NCBI GenBank assembly: GCA_964036665.1
Contig: OZ038526.1
Coordinates: 3,100,001 to 3,164,000, forward strand
Source: Gordius sp. MW1
Lineage: Eukaryota; Nematomorpha; Gordioida; Gordea; Gordiidae
Direction: 5' to 3'
DNA: 64,000 bases
The position numbers and the translations under genes were made by a program. Numbering within the stretch: position 1 is the first letter of the stretch; the number at the start of each line of letters is the position of its first letter. Shown here one piece after another: positions 25,801 to 34,310 of the stretch. A model generated the notes under the pieces. That model was given only the letters and a program-made list of their open reading frames with translations, was not told the origin of the DNA and made no database searches.

Positions 25801-28800
25801 TGACGTAACCTCGACCACTTCTCAGGGTTCGGGGGTGGCCAGCGTAGGCAGGCAACAGCATCAGTACGATAGCTGCGGATCTATCGAGAGGTAAAATTTT
25901 ATTTTTCTCTCACCTAAGTTGCAAATTTGTTTGTATTTACGTAAGAACGAAATATATGAAATTAGGCCCTAAAGTGATGTTACGAGCGCGCCCAGGGGTC
26001 TGCTTGAGTGGATGTTTGGTATGCATAAAATCCTTTTCTTTCAAGGACTTTCTTGGTGCAAACCGATCATTACTAAATTATTTTGTCATAGTGACTTGGA
26101 TTAGTGGCGGGGAAACCTGAAGTTTTATTAACCAATAAACCTAAACCTAACCTTGAGGTTAAGGTTTATAACGACCTCAAGGATTTTAAATAAAAAAACC
26201 TTAAAACCTCAGGCCCGAGGTTAGGTCACCTCGAGGTTTCAACTCTTATGCTTCATTTTTTATATCTTCATTTTACGACTAAATCATAGTCTCTAACAAA
26301 AAAATTTTATTAAGTTTATATATATATATTAAAAATAGTTCAAATAAATTTATTTTAATAGCAAATTACCTATATAATCTATAAATTTTTACTCTAATAA
26401 AATATCGTTTTATTTGATAGAATTAATGCATGTGTATTTAAAAATTTATAGATTATATAGGTAATTTGCTATTAAAATAAATTTATTTGAACTATTTTTA
26501 ATATATATATATAAACTAATAAAAATTTTTTGTTAGAGACCATAATTTAGTCGTAAAATGAAGATATAAAAAATGAAGTATAAGAGTTGAAACCTCGAGG
26601 TGACCTAACCTCGGACTTGAGGTTTTAAGGCTTTTTTTTTTAAAAAACCTTGAGGTCGTTAAAAATCAAACCTAACCTCAAGGTTACCTAACCTAAACCT
26701 CACCTGAGGTTGACCTGAGGTTCACCTGACTTAAGGTTTTCCCCACCACTAACTTGGATGTGCCATTAAATACAGGTTTATGGAGTGCTGCTGTTATTGT
26801 GAACAACCTGTTGTGTACTGTTCTGTGCTTCATATATAAATAATAAGCTAAGCTTGAGAAGTGTAGCTAGAAAACACGGCACCAGTGACGGCGCTATAAA
26901 AATAACAACGCTCGCCAAGATTTAGAACCACAGCGAAAGGGATCATTTAAAAAAGGGATCTTACGCTAGGGAAGCGCTTCTCATGGCAGACCCCTTTGAC
27001 TGTGACGGTACTAAGTCTGTTTACTCCTTTCAACGGCCTAAGTTTAATAAGACGCGCTGAACAACAACACTAGTCTTAATCATATGAAAAATCTTTCAAT
27101 AAATTGCTATTATTCAGGCATCTGCAGCCCACCACAAGGATGGTAGACAAGCCTCAGCCGTCCTCGCTCAGCGCATGTACCACGAAACAACGAAATCGCC
27201 AGGCCGCACCTCCGAATTCGCCCGGCAACGGTCAGGCGGGTGATTGGCTTGACAACGTTCGCGATTCTTTTTTAGACGAATCAATGTCTCACGACCAGGG
27301 CTCGAAAGCGTCAACCGCCTCCGATCATCGCAAACGAAATATGGCAAAGTTTCGTTCTTCGCTCGTAAAATTTAGCGGCGGGTCTAAGCCCTGCTCCGAG
27401 TCCGGTGCCTCAGGCCAAGGTTTAATTAATTTGGCTCCCGATATAATATTACCAATCAGCAGCATTTGGTCTACTTTAAGATTGATCTAGTTAATATAGT
27501 GGTTTAATAATTGGCCTGCTCGGATTAACTGTTTGAATTTAAACATTTTATATACCCTCTAACTAAGCGTTTATAATTTAAGCATCGCTTCGCCCACATT
27601 ATTGACGCCGCTTTAAGCGTTATTAAGATATTCACCATAAGTGTTTAAATATTAACATACAGCCTTGAGTCTGAGTGTCGATATTCCGCAACATGAATGG
27701 TCTAAATATAATTTCATAAACTTAGCATAGGTATTAGCCAAGATAATGTAAAACCATTTCAAAATCTATATATTAACAAAAAATGATTGGCTTAAGTCCT
27801 TATACATAACCTCTTATGCCAAACATAGGCCAAGGTACCGAAATGCAGCCCCCCGCTAACAACCCTGCTTCAAGTGTGAGCGGCGCTCCTTTCAACCTAT
27901 TTCGTTCACCTTTCGGGCTGAGCCAGAGCGGGCTCATTTTTTCTTCCACAGCCCAAAACCACGGGTTGGTCGATTCCAAAACCGCCCCAGCTGCAGCCCC
28001 TGTGATGATGGCGCGCTCCTCCTACAACCCCTTCACTAACTACGAGTATTTTCACGCCGCTTCCTACCACCCCGAGCACGTCCTTAAAGTTTACAAGGGA
28101 CCCCGTGACTTGGCCTTCAAATTTTTGCTCATCCACAAAGTATGTTGAAAATGATCTGATCCGTATTATTGACTATTTATGATTTGTCGTTTTTTACGTC
28201 TTTTTATGAAAACATAACTTGTAATTATTAGGAAACATCTGCGAAAGAGGTTGTTATGCTGGCCTTACGTGAATTTGGGTGTACCGAATCAAGCAGGTAC
28301 TTATTTTAATTCAAATTATCTTCCTATCCCTTTTTTAATCTTACTTTTAAATTATATATGGATTTTTGAACTCATTAAAAATAATGAAAAGCATTTTTAA
28401 CATCAAATAAGACATCTATAAGTTAACGGAGATTATACCCCTTTTAGCCACTTTATGCTAAACTTATAATATCTCTTATATTATGTTTTACCGCGTAGCC
28501 GGTATTCGCTTTTCGAGGTGTCTGTTGAAAATGGGGGTGTGATCAAAAGGAAGCGCCTCCCCGACCAGCTAAACAACTTGGCCGACAGAATAGGCTTGAA
28601 TGCCAGGTACGTTTAATCTTCAAAATAGACAAACACCTCAAATCTCTATGTATTTGCGTGTTTAGGTATTACATCAAGAACAATTATGCCCCTACTACGA
28701 CGCGACCCAATTGTGAAGACACCAACGTGGATGATAATTCGTCCGCTTCTCAGGAGCGAGTTTATGCGTCAGACCTCCTGTCCCAAGCTCAAATATCGTT

Positions 28801-31800
28801 TGACCAAGAGGGTCGGGTCTCGGTTCCGCTCGACAGCTTAAAAAGTTTCGAAGTAGCCGTGCAATTGACGTTGCGCGATTTTGATGCCTTTAGCAAAATT
28901 GAGAGCGCCGAATACATCATAGATTTGTTCGGTTTAGCGGCCAAGCATCAAGCCTCGCTTTCTAAGGCTGCAAGCGCTCCAAGCGAAACCGCTTGTAAAA
29001 GCACTCCTCATCAGTCCGCTCATCACCTTCAACACTTTGAAAAGGTGCGTTTTTAAGCTAAGCTATAAACTCTCATAACCATGGGATGGGCGTAGCCAGG
29101 GGGGGGGCAGGGAGGGGCGACTACCCCCCTCTAAATCCAAATATTTATTAAAATTATGACTAAATTTTTTGAAAATGATCATTTTGCCCCCCTTTAATCC
29201 CAATGCTGGCTACGCCCATGCTAATAACTTTGATATTTCATGTTTTTTCATCCAGATAATCGACAAAGAAATGTTTTGGGTCGTGAACGAGATAGTTAAT
29301 GAGCCACGCCTCTTGCAACGCTCCAAAACTTTGAAGCTTTTCATCAAGGTGGCCAAACATTGTCGCGACCTAAATAACTTCAATTCAGCGTTTGCCGTCG
29401 TGTCGGGACTCGGTCACACGGCCGTTTCTCGCTTGACCGCCACTTGGGACAAATTGCCCACCAAATATTGCCGTCTCTACGATGAGCTGCAACGCCTCAT
29501 GGACCCGTCGAGGAATATGAGTTGTTACAGGACCATTTTGGCTAAGGCTCGGCCTCCCGTCATCCCATTTTTCCCTTTGATTAAGAAGGATTTGACCTTT
29601 ATCCACCTCGGGAACGTTACCTATTATTCCCCTGCCACCAAGGCGGAATGTGATGTTGACGCTGAGTCACCCCTGAAGTCTCCCGATGCTTTGGCAAACG
29701 GTCATTGTGCAGGAATAACGAATGATCTTTCGGAATCTGTCGTAGACTACACCCATCTCACTCAAAAACCTTTGGCCGATGAACCCGTCGCATCTCAGCC
29801 AGAACCCGCGTCTCAGACGTCTAGTGTCTTGGTGAATTTTGATAAGATGCGCATGATATCTCGAGAAATTCGAACTCTCGTTGACATGTGCTCTGTGCCA
29901 TTCGATTTTCGGCACGCTCTCGATACCTACGGGGCGCACTCTTTGGCAACCAACGCGAGCATGATGGTCAATTGGTGGTCTTCATCAGCTTTTGCCCCAT
30001 CTACTTCTAGCGTTGCCTTGTTACCCCCTAAGTTATCCAACGTGTCAAAGGCGTCGGGCTCTGCCAAGAGCGAGGTGAATCTCAATTTTGTCGGCACCAA
30101 AAAATTGGCGTCCGCTTCTCAGAAAGGCGCACCCCACCTGACTAACCATCATTCATCCGATCCCGACCTCTTCACGGCCGGCAGTAATAAGAACCAACGC
30201 CTCAGACCGGACGGTCCTCCCTTATCTCCTTTGTGCTCTCAGTCGGCCCCCAAAACTTCCCAAACCTCGCTGTCGGTCCATAGTGCAGATCGCTTGACCG
30301 AAGATGGCGTTCGATCGAATAAGCCCGCTAAAGCCAAGTATACCATGGGTCGACGGAGCGGTATAATGGAGGGTGGTAGTTCGGGAGGTGGTGGGGCCAC
30401 TTGGTCTTCGCTCAACACCACGAGTTGCGGGAGCGCCACGGCCTCCTCGTCCAACGTTGCCCCGGCCACGACGGGCGCTCCCTTGCCGCCCAATCCCAAA
30501 AAAATGTACGAGAGGGCTTTGGGTATCAGACGCGTTCGCGCCTATCTTTTAGGCGCACTGGGCGCGAACTCCGACGATTCGCTAAATCCTCCCTCCGCCG
30601 TAGTTTATTTAGCCAAAGGCGTCGACGAGGATAATTTCATTCGCCTGTCTTATGCGTGCGAACCTCCCGCCTCTATCCTAGCCGTGCCCGCTTCGGCCAC
30701 TGGATCGTCCGAAATTGGCGGCGCAAACAATGGGGCCGGGGCTTCGGCCCGACCAACATCGACTCACCCGAGGAGGCAACGCCGACCCTACGTGCAAGTC
30801 GCTTCGGGGCACAACAATTCTATCGTTCGAACCGACCCGCTTGACAACGCCCACCGAGAGCCGATTAATAATTCTTGTACCGACGGTGGAGCCCTGTCCC
30901 AACACAAGCTTCCCGTTAACAACACGAGGTAGGAGCCCATACCTTCTTTTAAATGATTTTTTACTGCCTGTTGACCACTCCCTTAAGATTAGAGAATGTG
31001 ATACAAGGTGGATTTGGTATATTATAAGAGCACTTTTTATTGTTTAACATGAATATTATAGCTTTTCCGACCTCCGTTTCGGAATGATAACTCTCAAATT
31101 GTGTATTTCACTGGGCAACTGATGATACATTTTGTTAATTATATTAAGTTGACAAATTTTTTTTCGTGTTAAATATATTATTTGCCCAATAATAGCGATA
31201 ACACTGGATCTCTGGGTAAAAGCTCATCTATATCGGGTGGACTTTTGCATCATTTCGCGGTGACGCGATTAGGAGGCCGAAAAAGGAATAACTTTAGATC
31301 CTTAAGTCAAACGGACTCGACAGCCCTAGTTTCGAGCGTCTCTTCTCAACGACCCCGCGTTATACCTTCCCCCAACACCATCCCTAAATTTGGTAAACAC
31401 TTTTTGTGGTTTATAAAAGTGTATTATGTAATTTGCTATTGAAAGTTGGTTTTTTCGCAAAGATGCCATAAAAATTGTATGGAATATCCATAACTTTTCT
31501 AATTAAACCATTTTGGGAAAAATTTTGTTCAAGATCGGTTTTTATTAAAAACTTATAAAATTAGTAGATTACGATACATATGAACCATATGTGATCAGTG
31601 GATAACATCGTTTGACTTAGGTGCCGACTCGCCCCAAGCCATTCAAAAATTGATGGCTCTCTCCGAGGGTACCCGTTGCAAACCAACTTTCAAACGGGGT
31701 CTCGCTCCCCTTCCACCCGTCCACGGCCAAACCGTAACGAATCGGACCAACCCGGAAGATTCTACGCCAGTCCAACAGGCTCCGACATTATCCGTCGTGG

Positions 31801-33356
31801 CTAGGCATGGACGCAGCAATAGTAGCGACAACGCCCAAGCCCTCTTACACAGCTTAGCCGCTTCGACCCGTTTGGTATCGGCGGGTCCTTTATTACAAAC
31901 CGCCCCGCCGGCTCGAAGACCGCCCGGCAGCGCCATTCTACACCTTTCGCAAGAGAGTAGTAGCGTGACGAGCCTATCCTGGACTGCCAATCAGGCTGAA
32001 CGCTGCGGAACCCGGGGCCAAACCCTTCCTTCCACCTCGACCACCCTTACGGTTGGGCGAGATTTCAAGATGGCTGGGAGCGGGAGTGTTGTCGGCGGTG
32101 GGGGTGGGGGTGTGATTGGAAATCGTTGTCCTTTAAAAAGTATGAATCCGGCGCTCGTGTTAAGCCTTTGCATTCGGGGGGGGGGGGTCTAGAGTTCGTG
32201 TCGGTTTATTCAGTTATAAAAACGACCGAATTATAACTTTCTACATTTTTATAACAAACTTACGATATAAAATCAAAGCCGTTGATTAAACATAAATTTT
32301 TTGTGTTATCAAAATCCTCGGTCGTTTTTGCGGTTTTGGTCCAGCGTTAATAGTAAAATCCACAATTTAAATATATGCATGGCGTCAATTTTTAGCCTAT
32401 TCCGATTCGTACGGGTCTTCCAACATTTTTGAAAGCATTGATTCGGGTAGGGGTAGCGCCGCCTCTTCAGCCGCGGCCCTCGCCAATTTCGGCAGCGACG
32501 CATCTTTCTACCTCGCACACCCCAGGACAGGTCCCCAGGCCGCTCCTTCTCTCGCCTCTTCAGGCTCATCCCTGCTCTCCACGTCGCCCTCTTCCTTCCT
32601 CCGGGATCATCCGCGCCATAAACCCTACATCCCCACCGCCACCAACGCCCGTCGCAGTTTCTCCCCACCCTCTCTCAACCACCATCACCCCTCGTCCGCC
32701 CACTCGACAAAAAGTTAGTTTACCTTGCCCCACCCCACCCCCGATCAATGTCGCCTAATTTAATCTTTTATTTTTTAGTGGTTAAAAAGTTATTTTCACG
32801 AAACAAAGTTACATACGTAAGCGTAATAAAATAGAGACATATTGGTTAAATACAAAGATCTATATCATTACATTATCTTCTAAAATAGGCCATGTGTCGG
32901 TAAAGGACTTAAAGTTGTATCGTACAACAAGATTCCCTAGTTGTTGTCTGAGTAAAAAGGACGCGGAAATTTTAGATTTCGGTGAGCGTTTTCCGATTAA
33001 GACGATGCATTTAAAACGCTTAAAACTTGGTTTAAAGATACCATTTGTACTTGGAAGAATAGGGGCGGTGGAGCTATCTTTTGAGTTTGCTTGCGGTAGT
33101 GATTTTTAGAGTTTTAATACGGCTGAACCCAACCCGACACTTTTAAGTAATGATACTATGTCGAGGACCGGCTATTTCTCTAATGTGCACTCTTTTAATT
33201 ATAATTACCCTTTAAACCTGTTCTTTTTAAGGTCAATTATCACCACCGCCCTCGAGACCAATCTCATCTCCCGACAACGCCGTTAACCCCTATCGTATAA
33301 ACGACGTAACAACGCTCACGCGACATAAAAAGAGTAATGGGTCTCAACATACATAA
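13765..33356 (+). CDS. RAPGEF2: Rap guanine nucleotide exchange factor, PDZ-GEF type (RAPGEF2/RAPGEF6, fly Gef26 orthologue), 26 coding exons
   Basis: Family role: loads GTP on Rap1/Rap2 at junctions and membranes. Exons: 13765-13881, 18573-18703, 18895-18978, 19221-19296, 19657-19778, 20152-20497, 20927-21248, 21550-21758, 22132-22546, 23087-23417, 24262-24490, 24543-24710, 24798-24905, 24961-25164, 25315-25423, 25518-25890, 27118-27419, 27829-28139, 28232-28296, 28499-28606, 28666-29044, 29256-30928, 31196-31392, 31621-32139, 32396-32713, 33232-33356. All introns are GT/AG and all phases join without a stop: 7341 nt, 2446 aa, against about 1500 in vertebrates. Domains by residue: cNMP-binding 1 (40-140), cNMP-binding 2 (490-690), RasGEF-N (795-900), PDZ (915-990), RA (1295-1385), RasGEF (1434-1715), then Ser/Pro-rich. 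An in-frame TAA 42 bases upstream supports the start. Least certain: the end of exon 7, the starts of exons 8 and 10, and the last exon. Confidence 0.93.
13954..14049. mobile_element. TAGTGTTG-family hAT MITE, short, intron 1
   Basis: Starts TAGTGTTTTAAAAACGGC and ends GCCGTTTTTACGACTCTT; interior shortened to GTCGACTAAAACC. Target duplication not clear. Confidence 0.7.
14263..14414. mobile_element. GCGTAGCC-family hAT MITE lacking its left terminus, intron 1
   Basis: Interior and right end GGCTAAGCCCATG are typical, but the left side begins at TTTGGAATTAG without CATGGGCGTAGCC. Even so, TTATCTAGC flanks both sides (14254-14262 and 14415-14423). Confidence 0.75.
14764..14935. mobile_element. 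GCGTAGCC-family hAT MITE, intron 1
   Basis: CATGGGCGTAGCC to GGCTACGCCCATG, perfect 13-bp inverted ends; flanks TATATACA and TAATTACA agree at 6 of 8. Confidence 0.85.
15501..15673. mobile_element. TAGTGTTG-family hAT MITE, intron 1
   Basis: TAATGTTGTTAAAACGGCTG at the left, mirrored GCTGTTTCTTCAACACACA at the right; GTCGACC/GTCGACT motifs inside. Confidence 0.75.
15808..15956. mobile_element. GCGTAGCC-family hAT MITE, intron 1
   Basis: CATGGGCGTAGCC to GGACTACGCCCATG with family interior. GATGAA occurs at both edges but is offset, so the duplication is not clean. Confidence 0.8.
16320..16486. mobile_element. hAT MITE (GCGTACGC variant), perfect 8-bp duplication, intron 1
   Basis: CATGGGCGTACGC to GGGTACGCCCATG, flanked by TTCGTTCA on both sides (16312-16319, 16487-16494). 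Confidence 0.92.
16902..17070. mobile_element. GCGTAGCC-family hAT MITE, intron 1
   Basis: CATTGGCGTAGCC to GGCTATGCCCATG; flanks GATGACAC and GATGTCAC agree at 7 of 8. Confidence 0.9.
18055..18235. mobile_element. TAGTGTTG-family hAT MITE, intron 1
   Basis: 181 bp from TAGTGTTGTAAAAGTGG to TTTTTTACAACACTA; flanks GTGTTACG and GTGTCAAG agree at 6 of 8. It contains several GTCGACC motifs on both strands. Confidence 0.85.
18573..19296 (+). CDS. RAPGEF2: RAPGEF exons 2-4: first cyclic-nucleotide-binding-like domain
   Basis: Exons 18573-18703, 18895-18978 and 19221-19296. Recognisable motifs are [13 protein letters not shown], the beta-strand block [13 protein letters not shown], and [12 protein letters not shown] where a working cAMP site would have FGE and a matched Arg. 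The acidic Glu of the phosphate-binding cassette is absent, as in RAPGEF2/6 generally, so cAMP binding is unlikely (inference). Confidence 0.9.
18720..18824. mobile_element. TAGTGTTG-family hAT MITE, intron 2
   Basis: TAGTGTTGTCAAAACGGCTG to AGCCGTTTTTACAACTCTA; flanks TCGTCGAG and GGCTCGAG share the last five bases. Lies 16 nt after the exon 2 donor. Confidence 0.82.
19309..19457. mobile_element. TAGTGTTG-family hAT MITE next to the exon 4 splice donor, intron 4
   Basis: TAGTGTTGTAAAAACGGC to GCTGTTTTTACAACACTA; flanks GTATACAT (19301-19308) and GTACACAT (19458-19465) agree at 7 of 8. The left flank overlaps the donor GTAAGT at 19297-19302. Confidence 0.92.
19657..21758 (+). CDS. RAPGEF2: RAPGEF exons 5-8: low-complexity linker with acidic patch
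   Basis: Exons 19657-19778, 20152-20497, 20927-21248, 21550-21758. Mostly Pro/Ser/Arg-rich. The anchors are [11 protein letters not shown] (vertebrate LPADF) in exon 6 and [17 protein letters not shown] in exon 8, which matches the conserved acidic SGLPE...DSEDDD stretch. Exon 7 to 8 is joined by phase (1 base plus 2). The acceptor at 21550 has a perfect TACTAAC branch motif at 21511-21517; an acceptor at 21556 would also keep phase. Confidence 0.78.
20582..20784. mobile_element. TAGTGTTG-family hAT MITE, intron 6
   Basis: 203 bp from TAGTGTCGTAAAAACGGC to CGTTTGTACGACACTA; flanks GCTTTGAG and GCTTCGAG agree at 7 of 8. Confidence 0.9.
21511..21517 (+). promoter_or_regulatory. Perfect TACTAAC branch-point motif upstream of RAPGEF exon 8
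   Basis: TACTAAC lies 32 nt before the AG at 21548-21549, a suitable distance for a lariat branch site, and supports the exon 8 acceptor at 21550. Confidence 0.5.
21855..22017. mobile_element. GCGTAGCC-family hAT MITE, intron 8
   Basis: CATGGGCGTAGCC at the left, decayed GGCTAAGTCTATA at the right; flanks CTCAAATG and CTTAAATG agree at 7 of 8. Confidence 0.88.
22132..23417 (+). CDS. RAPGEF2: RAPGEF exons 9-10: second cyclic-nucleotide-binding-like domain
   Basis: Exon 9 (22132-22546) has [29 protein letters not shown] (vertebrate DGEELDSWSVILNGSVEV). Exon 10 (23087-23417) has [20 protein letters not shown] and [11 protein letters not shown]. There is no Glu or Arg of a functional phosphate-binding cassette. 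An extra Ser/Thr-rich insert of about 30 residues sits between the two halves. The exon 10 start at 23087 was chosen because only it restores phase; the stronger-looking acceptor at 23061 does not. Confidence 0.88.
22646..22785. repeat. Dispersed repeat fragment, intron 9
   Basis: Contains AAATTGCTATGCAATTTATG and later AACTTATAAGGGTTTTTAAT; shares both blocks in the same order with 9046-9180. Class unknown. Confidence 0.55.
24262..24905 (+). CDS. RAPGEF2: RAPGEF exons 11-13: linker and RasGEF-N (REM) domain
   Basis: Exon 11 (24262-24490) is Ser-rich linker. Exons 12 and 13 (24543-24710, 24798-24905) carry the REM helices, with [14 protein letters not shown] and [16 protein letters not shown], nearly identical to vertebrate [12 protein letters not shown] and [16 protein letters not shown]. 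The introns here are only 52 and 55 nt long (24491-24542, 24906-24960). Confidence 0.93.
24961..25423 (+). CDS. RAPGEF2: RAPGEF exons 14-15: PDZ domain
   Basis: Exon 14 ends the REM domain ([13 protein letters not shown]) and begins the PDZ. The carboxylate-binding loop is atypical, [14 protein letters not shown], as in the RAPGEF family (LLGGSEKGFGIFV). Then comes LKRGDQ joined in phase 0 to [10 protein letters not shown] of exon 15, ending [11 protein letters not shown]. The PDZ likely tethers the factor to junctional partners (family knowledge). Confidence 0.93.
25518..27419 (+). CDS. RAPGEF2: RAPGEF exons 16-17: Ser-rich linker between PDZ and RA domains
   Basis: Exons 25518-25890 and 27118-27419. 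Starts GFKQLL (vertebrate FKELL) and is then Ser/Gln/Arg-rich with basic clusters such as [14 protein letters not shown]. Phases 2 plus 1 join the exons across the intron that carries the 650-bp fold-back element. Confidence 0.82.
26102..26751. mobile_element. Fold-back hAT-type element, 650 bp, perfect 8-bp duplication, RAPGEF intron 16
   Basis: Starts TAGTGGCGGGGAAACC and ends GGTTTTCCCCACCACTA. The flanks are ACTTGGAT on both sides (26094-26101, 26752-26759). The two arms, each about 290 bp, are near-perfect inverse copies around a loop near 26395-26445. The outer arms are built from ACCTCAAGGTT/AACCTGAGGTT repeats. No coding capacity. Confidence 0.93.
27829..28690 (+). CDS. RAPGEF2: RAPGEF exons 18-20 and start of 21: Ras-association domain
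   Basis: The end of exon 18 reads [12 protein letters not shown], followed by [14 protein letters not shown] (exon 19), [20 protein letters not shown] and [17 protein letters not shown] (exon 20), then YYIKNN at the start of exon 21. These match the vertebrate RA domain nearly residue for residue in the core. It binds GTP-loaded Rap or Ras and gives positive feedback in the family. Confidence 0.93.
28666..30928 (+). CDS. RAPGEF2: RAPGEF exons 21-22: catalytic RasGEF domain and start of tail
   Basis: Core motifs: [90 protein letters not shown] and [12 protein letters not shown]. Two lineage-specific enlargements are visible: about 20 extra residues before the exon junction, and about 68 residues at 29616-29825 where vertebrates have about five. 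The rest of exon 22 is tail with a poly-Gly/Ser stretch and a [16 protein letters not shown] helix matching vertebrate KKLYEDAQMARKVKQYL. Intron 21 (29045-29255) contains a MITE. Confidence 0.93.
29085..29220. mobile_element. GCGTAGCC-family hAT MITE, RAPGEF intron 21
   Basis: GATGGGCGTAGCC at the left, GGCTACGCCCATG at the right, shortened interior. It occupies most of the 211-nt intron. Target duplication not visible. Confidence 0.82.
31196..33356 (+). CDS. RAPGEF2: RAPGEF exons 23-26: C-terminal tail
   Basis: Exons 31196-31392, 31621-32139, 32396-32713 and 33232-33356. Conserved anchors are [19 protein letters not shown] (vertebrate FGINSPQALKKILSLSEEG) across exons 23-24 and [12 protein letters not shown] (vertebrate AADSGRGSWTSC) in exon 25. 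The last exon gives QLSPPPSRP and stops at 33354-33356. The final residues do not form a PDZ ligand, unlike the SAV end of vertebrate proteins. Exon 24 would reach a TAG at 32190 if read through. A rival last exon at 32889-33109 keeps phase but is AT-rich and has no recognisable motif. Confidence 0.8.
32140..32395. repeat. Short inverted repeat in RAPGEF intron 24
   Basis: ATAAAAACGACCGA near 32217 is mirrored by TCGGTCGTTTTTG near 32319, enclosing about 90 bp. May be a small MITE; no duplication seen. Confidence 0.4.
32889..33109 (+). other. Possible alternative last exon of RAPGEF
   Basis: After an AATAG acceptor at 32888 the reading frame is open for 73 codons and in the phase left by exon 25, ending TAG at 33107-33109. 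Composition is AT-rich like introns and no motif is recognised, so it may be chance. Confidence 0.2.
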
Positions 33357-33643
33357 ATGCTTGACCTTGGTGGTCTCGCTATTCCAGTTCCCATGCACGT
33401 TCTCATGTAGCACAAAGATCCTTTAATTTTTTCACCGATTTTATATTCCATCATTTTATGACCAATTTTATTGTACAAATCATGTTTAATCACGTTTTGA
33501 TATTGGGATGAACGCCCGTTGTTTTGGGGTAGTTACTTTTGTAATTTAGTTTCGGATTATTTATATACTGTACTGACCATTCTCCATTTATTTATGATTT
33601 TTATGCCACAGATTTATATATCCTATTTTATTCTTTTTTTGAT

Positions 33644-33649
33644 AATAAA
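33644..33649 (+). terminator. Candidate polyadenylation signal of RAPGEF
   Basis: AATAAA 288 bases after the stop at 33354-33356. An upstream variant hexamer cannot be excluded. Confidence 0.5.
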
Positions 33650-33779
33650 TCATTAGTTATAGAGAATTTGGCATAATGACCTTGACTCTAGGATATTCGA
33701 CATTTTAAACCATACACGTTGTTAAACCTCCATTGGTAGATCTCACTTAACAAATATCAATGGTATTAACAAGAACAAT

Positions 33780-34310
33780 ATATTATCAATGTTAGGTTAA
33801 TAATAAAAAATAGCAAAAATTGCCCTCATTGAGCTTTGAACTCACATCAGTAGAAACATAGTCCCTTGTGAGGGGGGAGGGGTGTTGCCACCGGGAAGGG
33901 GGAGAAATTTTACTGTAGGTTTAGATGAGGCAAATGCAACAGGTGTTAAAATAGGCGTCAAAAAAGGGAAAAATTTTTCGATTTACACTTTGGCAAATGG
34001 TCATTTGGTCAGCAGCCAGAAGATGGTCAAATAGGAATAATATAAATACATAAGAGCCAAATAGCAAATATAAAAACGGAGAAAAATTTCGATACTCACT
34101 TTGGCCAGTCGTCATTTTTTCATTGGTCAATAGCCAGGAGACGGTCAAAAAGCGATATTATTAACGTTATTAACAAGAACAATTAATTTTAGGTTAATAA
34201 AAAACATTTGCCCTCGCCGAGATTCGAACCCGTAGACGAATTAAAAACGAAGAGCGTGACAGTAAACAAATAGAAAGTGAGCCCTTAAAGTGCATAGCAA
34301 TTAATATTGC
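33780..34310 (-). repeat. SINE-like repeats with tRNA-type B-box, plus tandem units
   Basis: Read on the minus strand, the end near 34221-34230 gives GGTTCGAATC inside GGGTTCGAATCTCGGCGAGG, a tRNA B-box pattern; an eroded relative lies near 33840-33850. Between them, two units of about 110 bp (33965-34150) share CACTTTGGC...GGTCA and a CAGCCAG/AGACGGTCAAA end. The unit then runs into AGTGCATAGCAATTAAT, a recurring edge motif also found at 54093. Comparable copies lie at 53560-54110. Confidence 0.55.

Noticed and set aside
32140-32192. Read-through of RAPGEF exon 24 to the TAG at 32190 as the protein end
   Set aside because: The conserved SIDSGRGS motif is in the next exon and joins in phase from donor 32139, so the read-through is at best a minor isoform.
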